In this document: piece after piece, positions 39,791 through 52,176 of the stretch | How the letters are laid out: every line of letters begins with the position of its first letter | How positions within the stretch are numbered: position 1 is the stretch's first letter | DNA from: Ridgeia piscesae | Taxonomy: Eukaryota; Annelida; Polychaeta; Sabellida; Siboglinidae | Assembly (NCBI GenBank): GCA_025642075.2 | Contig: JAODUO010000943.1 | Span: forward strand, 104,501 to 168,500 | Length of the DNA: 64,000 nucleotides | Direction: 5' to 3' | Program-made: the position numbers and the translations under genes | The notes under the pieces: generated by a model | Told to the model about the DNA's origin: nothing | The model's database searches: none | Seen by the model: only the letters and a program-made list of their open reading frames with translations

Positions 39791-40917
39791 AATCACCGTT
39801 TAACTTTCTATGGGTGAATTCACGAAGCTACTTCACTGCTCTATTCGATTAATCTCATTTTCAAAATGTTAACCAACGTGACATTAAATGTGAAGATCTG
39901 GTTCTCATAAGTTATTTAAACAAAAATATGATAATATTTGTGAAGTGATAATGTGTTTGCGCGGGGACGTCTTACTTAGGAAAATGTTATGCCGCAACAG
40001 TAACGTAACATTACAAATTGCTCACGTAAGCTAGTCTAACTGTTTCTTGGGTTTTTCTAAGCATTGTCGTAGGCTCTACCTACGCACGTATATGCTGATT
40101 AACCTCATGTAGGTCTTAACCAAAAAAGTTGGGAATTAATGGACTTAATCGAAGGATCAGTAGTTCCTTATCGTGACCACTTGTAATCGCCGTCAGTGGA
40201 GGTGAAACGGAGCCCACATGGCAGGATGTCGCGAGTTAATGCTATGGCTGAGGTTAACGGTGAACACACGTGGACTGTGGGAGAGAAGAGTGAAGCAAAT
40301 GAGAGAACGTTGTCTTGTGGTCTCTACGTAAAAGAACACAAATCTGTAATTACACAGGCAGCCGCAGCTAAATAAATATAACTCATAGTCCACGCATTCA
40401 TCTCCCCTCCTAACCCGTAGTCCCATACTGGTTACTGTGGTGGTGACAGAGGTTAAACACTTACAATAAGTTATAATAATGCAAACATTTCAAAAAATAG
40501 ATAAACATATTAAATATATATATAAAATAAATAAATAATGCAATATTATCACAATCAGTGTATATTTTTATATTACAGTCACGGTAATATAAAAAATATA
40601 AACTACTAAAGTCAAGACATATCTATAGACATACCTGATACTAAAATCAGGAATTTTTTTTTTTGGATTACTGAAGGTCTCACTAGGCGGCGCTGCGAAC
40701 ACATTCGCCAGGAGTACCGCGACCCACAGATGACAGAGCGCTGACTTGAATTGATGTAGACTTTATGCGAGCTGGGATCGGTGTGGCCGCAGGATTGCCA
40801 CACACGCACGTACGCACGCACGCACGCGCACACACGCAAGTTACGGGGCCATTATAAGAGGAGCACACCCACACGCACAAACGTGTACGTACGTACGCGC
40901 ACATGCGCACAGTTACA

Positions 40918-40927
40918 CACACATACG

Positions 40928-40990
<63 letters not shown>

Positions 40991-41340
40991 CACGTACACA
41001 CGCGCGCGCGCACACACACACACGCACGTACACACGCGCACACGCACACGCACACATACACGCACGAACGCACACCCACGCACCCACGCACCCACGCACC
41101 CACGCACCCACGCACACACGCACTCACGCACCCACGCACCCACGCACCCACGCACACCCGCACACACGCACACACCCACACACCCACACACGCACACACG
41201 CACACACGCGCACGCGCACGCGCACGCGCACGCGCACGCGCACGCGCACGCGCACGCACACGCACACGCACACGCACACGCACACGCACACGCACACGCA
41301 CACGCACACGCACACGCACACACACACACACACACACACA
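40918..41340 (+). repeat. Compound CA/CG/CCCA microsatellite
   Basis: Successive blocks of (CA)n, CGCGCG, (CGCACC)n, (GCGCAC)n, (CGCACA)n and (CA)n. Nearly perfect alternating purine-pyrimidine over much of about 420 bases. Confidence 0.95.
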
Positions 41341-41697
41341 CTTCTGGCGAGGAGTATCAAACTGGAGTGTTCTCCCTCTCCCAGATTACGCCCTTTGGAT
41401 TTGCCCTGCGCAAAACCTCCTCAATACGATATTCGTTCAGCATCTACTGTAGGGGATAAGTATAACAGGGTACATTAAAAACATCGAGAAAAACGGACCA
41501 ATTCAAAACGTCTACAAGGGCAGTTGCTCCTATATGCAGTCCCCTTGGATTCGAAAATGCTAATACCTATAACCTAAATGTCCACCATAGGTCCATATAC
41601 TGTCCAACTGTCCAGGATTCTGAGGCAAAACAATTAACATATATATACGGGGACAAATATACATGCACAAAATGTGTGCATACATAATATAAATACA

Positions 41698-41836
41698 TAC
41701 ACGCACACGCACACGCACACGCACACGCACACGCACACGCACACGCACACGCACACGCACACGCACACGCACACGCACACGCACACGCACACGCACACGC
41801 ACACGCACACGCACACGCACACGCACACGCGCGTTC
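41698..41836 (+). repeat. (CGCACA)n microsatellite
   Basis: About 22 units of ACGCAC, uninterrupted, ending in GCGCGTTCG. It lies about 320 bases upstream of the SEC14L start codon. Confidence 0.95.
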
Positions 41837-42158
41837 GCACTCACGCACGTGATAGTTTTGTTATAAGTTATTATTATATGTTATGAAATGTAATATTATG
41901 TTACCACAAACAATAACTCATGTTTTTGCGGCATATATGCAAAACAATCAATTCTCGCGACACATGGCAACGCTGCTGCCTTTGTAAACACACATGCCGC
42001 GGGATCAATTCACGTGTGTCAACAAAGACACGTTTTGGGCGTTGGTGGCGCTGCGGCCGGCCGTGTGAACTCATGTGGGACGACTGGAAGGCTTGTGAAG
42101 TCATGTGGGACCGCTATCATTGTTTTCACAACGATCACCGTAGCCAAACGTAGACGAT

Positions 42159-43877
42159 ATGAGCGGCTACGTCGGTGATCTGACTGACAAGCAGTCGGAG
42201 ACATTAAAACAGGTAAATTATGCTTTGCGTAACGTATGGTAAAGCACCTACAACACGAACTTGACGTAGGAAGCCAAGGCAAGGGCTAGCTTGATCAATC
42301 ATGTTTCATTTTACTCTTGATGCGTGATTTTAGTCATTGAAGTTGACGCCAATTGTGTTGTCAGTGTGATTACTACTCTATTGTTGTGTAGGCTCTGCCC
42401 CTGTCAGGCACTGGTAAACGGTACTGAACTAATTATGGATACTATGTCAGTCAGTGATGGTCATGCTTGATCAGTGCTGCGACCGATTTCCTCAGAACAA
42501 GATAATGTCATGAGATTTGCAGAGTCATCTTCAACTGCATGAGGCTACAGCTGACATATGATATGGCCCGATATAGTGAATAAATCATTAACAAGTTTAC
42601 AATTCACTGTACCTGTAAGCAGTTAAGGATATATATGCCGCTGTTAGACGTATATTAATCATTTGCAATGTTAATTTGTGTGCGCTCTACTATTGTTCCA
42701 GTTAAGCTACACCATGCAATCAGTTACAAATATTTTATATAATTTGCAACAGTTGCTAAAACAAACACACTATTACGAAAAGTTAAGTTCCTCATGCTTA
42801 GTAAATGCCAGGTATCAATAAGATCTCGAGCCTACTTTGGGAAACCGTCTTCTGTGTCAGTGACTTGTTGCGTATTCAGAACCATACATTTGTTATATTC
42901 TCTCTTCTTCCATTAAATGACCTTGGTCAACTTGCTGACCACTGTTGTCATTGGTTTTTAGAGTTGTCCTTCTCTAGAATTAGTGAATCCACTATACAGG
43001 TTACACATTTACCCCCTGTGTGGGATCTTTTACTTCCCCTGGCATAGACAACAGATAGAAGGGACCACCAGCTTTTAGTGTCACTTCTGAAAGACACAGG
43101 CAAATGTGGGGTGTACAAAATTGCCTAAGTTTCAAAACGGCAGTAGGTGGGATTGAACCACTGTCCCCTCAATTGACAGTCTGGCGTTCTACCGCGTGAC
43201 CACTGCTCGCTGTATCAGGGCCCTTTTTTCAGAGGTGATTCAGACTTTGATACAAATCCCTTATTTCTGATTACCTGGCATCAGAATTTTTAATTTTATA
43301 ATGTTCTGATGTTTACTAATGTTATTAATTAAAGGCAGCTAAGTATGTGATTCATAGTGTTTTAATAGTTTAGTTTCTACGACAAAGTACACTAGTAATA
43401 AAGATACTTTATCACTAGAGTTTGGTTCGTATCATGGCCCAGAATCGGTCTGTGTGGTAATTATCAATGGTCAGTTTGCTGTTCAAATTACTGACCAAGT
43501 TCTAAATATAACCAACTATCTGTTTAATTCTGCTGGAAAGCTGTAATTTACTCCTATACTGTCAGTATATGGTTGTCTTCAACATAACCCGAGGATGTGT
43601 CCACTCCATTAAAATAAACCTACTCAGCAGATTCCTTTTTTATTTTTTTAGATTGTATGAGATTACAAGGTCTCTGATTAGTCTAATATTACCCAAATTA
43701 TCAAGTTACATTTTTGATGGGTTTCTGCATCTATGTCATCTATGCTTTTAGTCACTGACAATTAAATTTGTTGGTATAAAAAATACCCATCCAAGATTCC
43801 ACAAGTTTTAACCAGCACCTAATGACCTCCCTACATTGGCTGCCATGAATGCTTTACTTGTAAACAGCCTGAACAGG

Positions 43878-43941
<64 letters not shown>

Positions 43942-43966
43942 ATTTTATATATACAGGTATATATAA

Positions 43967-44017
<51 letters not shown>

Positions 44018-47000
44018 CAGTATATATATATATACAGGTATATATATATTTGACTCTCCTCACATTTTTTTCTTCTTCATTGTTACCTAAGAGTGGTCAA
44101 CAGTTCCTACAGTTGAGCACTGAGACTGTCGCAGGGTTTGTTTTCTGTTGTTTTGATGTTATCGTTGTTAATGTTAGCAATATTATGTTTTCTTTATTTT
44201 GAATGTTCTGATGTTTACTAATGTTATTGATTAAAGGCAGCTAAGTGTGTGATTCATAGTGTTTTTAATAGTTTAGTTTCTACGACAAAGTACACTAGTA
44301 ATAAAGATGCCTTATCACTAGAGTTTGGTTCGTATCATGGCCCAGAATCGGTCTGTGTGGTAATTATCAATGGTCAGTTTGCTGTTCAAATTACTTTTTA
44401 GTGTGGCAATATCATGACTGCTTTGAACATTAAAGAAACAAATACAGTTGTTTATATAATATATTTTTTACTGTTTTTTAAAATAGTGAACACTGTGCCT
44501 GCATAATATAAAATAGTTAATTTTTTTCTAGCCTTAAGAACAGTACTGAAATAATGTAAACAAAACTGAGGAAAATCTATGATTAAAAAATTTATATCTT
44601 CTGTTGACAGTTCAGAGCGAATGTTAGTGACATCCTCAAAGATGAACATGACGACCATTTTCTGCTGCGGTGGCTTCGAGGTTAGTTTTCTGCATTCGCC
44701 ATCCATTAGACTGAGATTTTTCATCTTGTGTTGCAGTACAAATTATATGTAGATAATATTATCTAACATGCTACATTCAAAATCTGTTTTAGTAAAGAGC
44801 AAAACATTTTTAAATGCAACAGTGTTTAAAAAATTATAACATTATGATTCACATCCTCGAATAGCAACCTCAGGTGATGCTGATGAAGGTTGTTACTCAA
44901 TGGGGTGGAGGTTCTAATGTCAATATTTTATCATTATGGCTTTTGCATCAAAGACACATTTGATAGAGGTGTTCTTACTGTTTGTGTGGTGAATATATTA
45001 TAGTAGAATTGCTTTGCGTGAGATTTTAATTATGATAAAAAATTACCCGGAATTAGTAGAATTGTTATGATTGCGAATGACATAGCATTTGTTCAGTTAC
45101 TTTACTTTATGGGATTTCATAATAAAAAATTTTTGTTGCCACTAATGTTGTCAGCATTATTATGATAAGCATATTTCTTAAGTTGTTCTTTTGTAATACA
45201 CACATTTTGAAAGAGGTTAACAATTCATTTACTATAACCTGTAATTTAAGGATAAATATTCACTGTAATAGAGAAATATTTTTTTAAACATATATGTACA
45301 TGTGTTAGAGACAACATTTCTATAGGGCATCTCTGCAAATTACTTTACTTTAATGCCAAGGATGTGTGAGTATAGCTGAAAGGCTTTCACACAGTTCAGT
45401 AATAGTACAGATAGAAAGAACTCTAGTAACAGCAATGCTATTATTAGATTCACAGGATGGACATATCATGAACACTTGTTTCACCTGTACAATTATCTTC
45501 TGCCAGCATGCAACATACATAAGATTCACTCTGAAGCATTCATATTAAGTAGATGATGGATAAATAAAAAATCGATATTGAAAATTTCACGTCCAGCATG
45601 ATAATAATATATACATTGGAACATTTGTATTAAAGTATGTTAAATGAAGCATTGTCATCTTGTGTGATATCTGAACATTCCTTCTTCGATTACCAGCCAG
45701 GTGCTTCGATTTGAAGAAATCTGAAAAAATGCTGAGGGAGGTGAGAAATGATTAGTTTCGTCTACAGAGAACACCAACAATTTGACTGATATGTTATAAT
45801 CATTAATCATGTAATCACTTGGAGGATGGGTCTAATGAAAGTTGTTCACGAGCCTACACCAAATGTTGTTTGTACAACATCACTTTGTCAAATTCTGAAA
45901 TTACTGTCAGTAATCTGTTAACTTTGGATCATCATAACTGCATGTCCTCCTAGGCTCCGTGGTCTACTTGATCTTGTTCAATCTCTTTCTTGTACCATTG
46001 ATCGGCGACCATCCAACTCGCGATGAACATCTGAAACACATGTAGTTATGTAGTATTACTTACTGACATGTTTGCTTTTATCCCTGTTAGAGAAATATGG
46101 AGATAGTCAGTTCATGTGATCTCTTCACAAGACAACTACTACTGAGGCCTTATGTTCGCTTTGCCGACTTACCAAAATGACAGAATCAGCGGGAATGATT
46201 TTAATATAAAAATACCCTAATGGTGATGCCTGTTGTTGCCTAAACACAATTTGACGTAACAACTGTATTTGTTCTGTACTGTATGTTAGCTTGAGGTCAT
46301 TTGCTACAGTTTACAGTTTTGATAAATGGTGCATTGGGGGTATATGTGACAGAGTTTGAAATGGCGAGAGGAAAATGGCGTCGACACGATTTTTGCTGAT
46401 TGGACGCCGCCTGAACTACTTCTCACGTACTACCCTGGTGGGTTGTTTGGCAGTGACAAACAAGGTCACCCCATCTACATAGAGCCAGTTGGGTACGCAG
46501 ACCCCAAAGGTACACCATTAACATTTTTATCTGTTTGAATTTTGAAATATGTAAATTATATAGTTTTTGATATTCGCCTTGTGTATTATTTTTCAATGCT
46601 TTGCCACTATTGACAGTCATTAATCACAATAAATTGAAACAGCTTATACAATTTGTTGTAGTTATTTGCTGTTTAATTTGCATAATAATTACAGTAGACT
46701 AATACACCATGCATATTTATTTCAAGTAAAACTATTATTTTAAATATAAAACCACCATACATGGCATGGTCATTTATGCACATTTCCCACTGATTGTAAA
46801 TCCCATAAAGACATGTAACATCGATTACAGAGTTTAAGAGCTTTCTAAAAATGAGTTATTTTGTATATATCAGGCACACAACATCAGCAAGCGAGACACC
46901 ACCATAGATTATACCAAAAACAACCAGTATTGTTTCTCTTAACATATATTACCAAATCAAGTCCAATAGACAATTTAAAACAAATGCATCATTTCTTATG

Positions 47001-50000
47001 CATCATATAAGTGACCCATTTGTATGTAAACTTTGCATTTCAGGACTTCTGCAGTCTGTAACAAAAACTGACATCATCAAATATAAGATACGTGACAGTG
47101 AACTCATCCTGCGGGCATTCCGAGAACAATCAGCCAAAGTAAGCATGTCGGAAGGGCTTTATGTTTTAGCTACCTATGAAGTACCCATAATCAGAAACCA
47201 TCTAGATAGCAAATGGAAGAAACCTGTTGCTTATTGAGAAACCAACTTTTTATTAACAATGAAACCTTTTTTTGAGGTATTTGTGATATAGTGTGCATTT
47301 TAATTTGATTTGTAAATATTTGTTGATTATTTACCATGTATTATGGAGCAGATGTTACAGTGGTATAACAATAATAATAAATAACATGCCATATCTCTAG
47401 CAAAAAACATTCAGAGGCACATTACACTTTACAGGAATATACAGATTACTGAAAGTTAAAAAATAGAGATGTAGTTGTAAAATAAATTGATCAGTGTAAA
47501 TTGTTCAATATAAATAAATCATATTAAGCCTTAATAATACTAAAATACTAATACTGATAAACTAAGAGTAAATTATATTACAAGTTAAAAATAAATTAAA
47601 TAATAAAATAGTAGATATTAAAAAAAAAGTAGATATTAATAAAAAATGTTCGGATATTATAAATGTTCTTTTAAAGTGAAAAACGTATACAACTTCCCTG
47701 TTAAACACTGTTCCAGCACAACAGACACATCGAGGGCCTTGTTATCATTCTGGATCTTGAGAAGTACGGACTCCGACACTTGTGGAAGCCTGGTGAGTGA
47801 TTTTGGCAAGAATTGCTCGGTTGCATTCTTAAACAGATCATATGACTAATAATTAGATATCTTGATATTTCCTGAATGCCTCCATACCTTGGCATGATAT
47901 AATGTGGTAAGACACATCATATTTTCTAGTTAAACCCACGGCTTGATCAAACATTTGATACAATCCATGGATAGCTATATTGCTACTATATAATGCCACA
48001 CGCCAGAAATAGAAACTCCATTTCCATCGCGATTCAGTAACTTAAGAAACAATGGCTATGTAAATACGTATTGATTTTTGAAGAGTAATTTTTTATTCCT
48101 GCTTGTCATAGAATGTTGAGTGTTCGCTTTGAGTTGTATTAATTGTTAACACTGTGAGTGAGAAATAAATGTCACATGGGTCGTATTAATTGTTAACACT
48201 GTTTTCCTGTCTCACCGATTTGTTACGGGAAACTAGCCACGTTTGGGTAATGCGATTTTGATTAAAGTAAATCTTTATTCTAAAAAGCAAGTTTTCAGTG
48301 AACACTTTTTCATATCTAGTTTTATTAGTGAATGAAGCAATATTGTGATATATTACTGTTATTTTTCAGCATTGGATATTTATACCCAAGTTCTTACCAT
48401 ATTTGAAGCCAACTATCCTGAGACACTGCATAAAACCTACGTTGTGAATGGTAAGTGAACTGCAAGTAGTGTACAAACTTCAACAGTGATACAACAGACT
48501 TTATTGATGTCAACTTTATGATTTATTGTTATGGAATGCTGTTTGAATAAAATCAGTTATAATATTCAAAGGATTATACATTAAAGGTGCCATATTTATT
48601 ACTGTTGTAGTAGAATCATGTTTTAAAGTATATTTTAAACATTTTGACCATTCAGATAATATCCCTTAATTCAGTGCTTATGGGGAACACTTTTATTAGT
48701 TGTCATTAACTGTTTATCTGCATCAAGAAGTATTTTACATTTTTTGTAAACATTTTATGTATACTGAAACATTAAAAACACAAAAGTAAATAACAGTTGA
48801 CTTTGATGAAAATTTTGGTTTATCATAACATGTTACAAAATACCATATAATATAAATTTATTATCGGTTATAGAAAATTATGAGTATATAACAATTACCA
48901 TAATGATCTAAAATAAAATGTTCACAAATGTTAAATGTAACGAGGTTATGTTACATGCGTGTCTTGTTTCAATTAACTGGTGATAATAACACTCTAGTCT
49001 TGATCGTTGTTTGTATTATGTGTTATTTTTCTGGGTTTTTGTTATTTTCAGATAAACAGATTGCCATAAATAGCCTTATTTACTGTCTGCCTTTCCAGCA
49101 CAGGTCACGTTTGGTTTAACAGAGCATTGCAGAAATATAGCAGAATCACCATAACCCTGCAGAGATATTCATAATAATTTGTAATTCTTATTGGTACCAG
49201 CTTAAGATAATCCTATGGTAATAATCTTACTTCTGGCACATTTATTGTTCTGGTCGTTCATGGTAGTAAGTAGCTTAGAAATAGTCGTGTGTGACTTGAT
49301 ACGACTCATGGTGACTCATCAATATAGCAGATAATACATTTCTCTTGTTACTAGGACTCATGGCATATTAACTGCTGTGGGCTGATACACTAATAATTAT
49401 GTCTCGTATAATTATTAATGTATTTGAAATGCTACAGCGTTTAATAATTACACATATTTAGTGTGAAATGCATGGACCCAGTGACACTATATGAGGATAT
49501 AATATAGTATTCTACAACACCTTTTCATGATAGCCAGCTATTAAAGTAGTTCAGGTTAGACCAAAGTCATTCTGTGATTGTCTACTCAATCCCAAGTGTG
49601 ACAGTGATTATTTCTTCACATGCTCTTATTGTTTACAGCGCCGAAAATATTCCCAATTGCCTACAATCTCACAAAGCCATTCCTGAGTGCAGACACAAAG
49701 GCCAAAGTACATATCTTAGGAAGTAAGTCTTTTTCAATTTTTTCTTTTTTTGCATTCTGCTTAATTAAGCTTAAATAAAGGAGTTGGAGACTGCCGAGAC
49801 AAAAGTGAGGAGAGGAAAAAAATGAAGAAAAGATGACAGTAACCATGACAACCTCACCCCTGGCGACAGGGACAACAAGAGGAGAACAATAATGCCAATA
49901 ATGAATAGATTGTAAAAATTCCACAGTAGGGTTGTGTTATAAAGGAAACATACTTTTCTTCAAATTTGGTAGAAAGCCATATCACGTTTGTTATTGAAGA

Positions 50001-52141
50001 ATTGGCATAAAATGTTATGATTGACATGATCTGTTACTTTCAAAATGTACTGATAGGAAATCAACCATGATGATATCAATTGTCATTTGATGTCATACTT
50101 CTTGTGAACACACTAATTGTATACTTACCATTATAATGTTTCCCTTTTAAAAGAACACTAAGCTTTTGTACATATATGGGCAATGATCTGCACTATGACT
50201 TAAAGATCTACTTAAAAAAGGTAAGTTCTTATACAGCTGTATAACACAGTATCCGATCCTCAGGACTGCTCAAAGTACTTTATAATTTACTTCCCTGGCA
50301 GACCTGTTCAATCAAACACTGCCTCAACGTTCTCTGGGAAGCATCCAGCCATATGCTACAATTAATGCGTGAAGGCTGCTCATACACATATCCACCACTG
50401 TCTATAGCCAGGTACTCATTTATACAGCTGAGTGAACTGGAACAATGTAGAGTGAAAAAAAACTTGCCCAAGGTTTTAACACCGCAGCACAGGATTCAAA
50501 CCCGGGTTCTCTTAGTCGAGAGTCCGAAGCTCTACCCCTGAGCCAGCGCACTCAACATGGTTTTTAGTTAATCCTTTTCTCTGCTATTTTGCTGTGACAC
50601 AAGAAAGAGAAAATGCACTGTTAATTTATTTGTTAGTTGCTACACGGCATTAAAATTAACTACAATATATTCAGCCCAATTATTAGTCCATTCATATGGT
50701 TACCAAAGAAATACATTTATGTTGCTGATAATTGTACATCATTACTTTTTGCAGTCAACATGATTAGGTATCTTACTATATGAAAACAACTTGCCTAGCA
50801 TTACTCAGGTGTATAAATGGAAATATGTACAAATAAATGCCTAATTATCTAACTGTAAATACATACAGTGGGATACAGTTGTGGATGTTTATGAATGAAT
50901 ATCATGCAGAAATTAGAAAATGGCTTAGTGCTTCCCAGAGAAATTGAGATGGTTCTGGGGTTTAGTGTTGCCAGTGAAATGTAAATACAATTTAGGTAGA
51001 TCAGAATATGTGCTTGCTCAATATATGAACATACCTTTCCCTTTTAGGAATGACTGACATTGCAAATTAGAGCACTGTGATTTGTGAGTGTTTTTCAGAG
51101 AACTGGAAACATCGGCTACTTGAGGTCATAGATGCTGACCAGCTGCCTGTCCACTGGGGCGGAACAGCCACTGACCCCAACGGTGACCCCTACTGCAGGT
51201 CACAGGTCAGTGAGATTTGCAAGTGATCCTTTGATTTATTCTGTATTTAATTTACAATATTGAAAGTTACAGGAATGAAAGTTTAATCATAATCGTGAAG
51301 TGTATTCAATGGAGTATAATAACAGTAAATAGTACCAGGTTGCATTTAGGTGTCATTTTAATGTTGTCGTGAAAGTGTGCTGATATATTTTAGCTGAGAA
51401 AGATAGATACAATACATATATTTTAGCTGAAATTTTGTTGGTCATAAATTGAGCTGATTATTATTAGTTTTTTTTATTTGCAATATTATGTTTTAAAAAT
51501 AATGCTACATAATTACAATGGAGGAGTTTTCATAAAATTTTTAGATCAGCGACTTTTTTATGTATCTCTTTACAGGCGGGCATGAGGCTGATTTAAAAAT
51601 AATAGACAGCTATAAAGTTTAAACAAATCTTTTTCTGTTTACAGGTGTGTATGGGAGGAGAGATTCCCCCCCACCACTACACGAACCACCTCGACAACTT
51701 TGACATGTCTCAGTTCACAACCATGACAATAGGACGGGGGTCGTCTCTGGAGCTTGACTTCCCCATCCAGCGAACAAACAGCATACTCAGGTATGTGTGT
51801 GGGATGTGACGACTTTGTTGAGCAAGTAATTTTTACTATGTCTGTTCCAAAGAAAAACATGACAGGACACAGTTGTTTGAACAGTACAATGCAGTGGATA
51901 AGATATAAGATATATGATTGAGTACATAGCTATATACATTGGTGGATGTATTTGTGCGAGTAGTATTTGCACATGAATTGCGGCTTGGCTGAATGCTTCC
52001 CAGAGAAGTTGAGGATGTTTGGTTGAATTTGACTGCCTGGGAGTGCAGTGTGAAGTGCTTTGAGATGTCCTTAGCACTGGCCACTCCTCCTCCTCCTCCT
52101 CCTCCTCCTCCTCCTCCTCCTCCTCCTCCTCCTCCTCCTCC

Positions 52142-52176
<35 letters not shown>

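Larger units (their letters stand above)
37411..40945 (+). repeat. 1.8-kb tandem duplication carrying minisatellites
   Basis: Copy 1 starts at 37411 and copy 2 at 39215, both with CGTAAATCACGGTGTATCCG. Each has about 200 bases of unique sequence, a purine minisatellite, about 1 kb of unique sequence (including TGCGCGGGGACGTCTTACTT), a CGCA microsatellite, and ACGTACGTACGCGCACATGC followed by CA/CG repeats. The non-repetitive parts differ by only a few substitutions, so the duplication is recent. The copies differ mainly in minisatellite length. Open frames such as 38264-38524 are present in both copies but match no family. Confidence 0.9.

Noticed and set aside
40781..41478. 223- and 191-codon His/Thr-rich frames
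   Set aside because: Same cause: compound CA/CG microsatellite without stops in any frame.
50480..50566. Possible tRNA gene on the minus strand
   Set aside because: The A and B boxes are good, but the 3' acceptor stem is not closed and the sequence continues into a body shared with other loci, i.e. a SINE.
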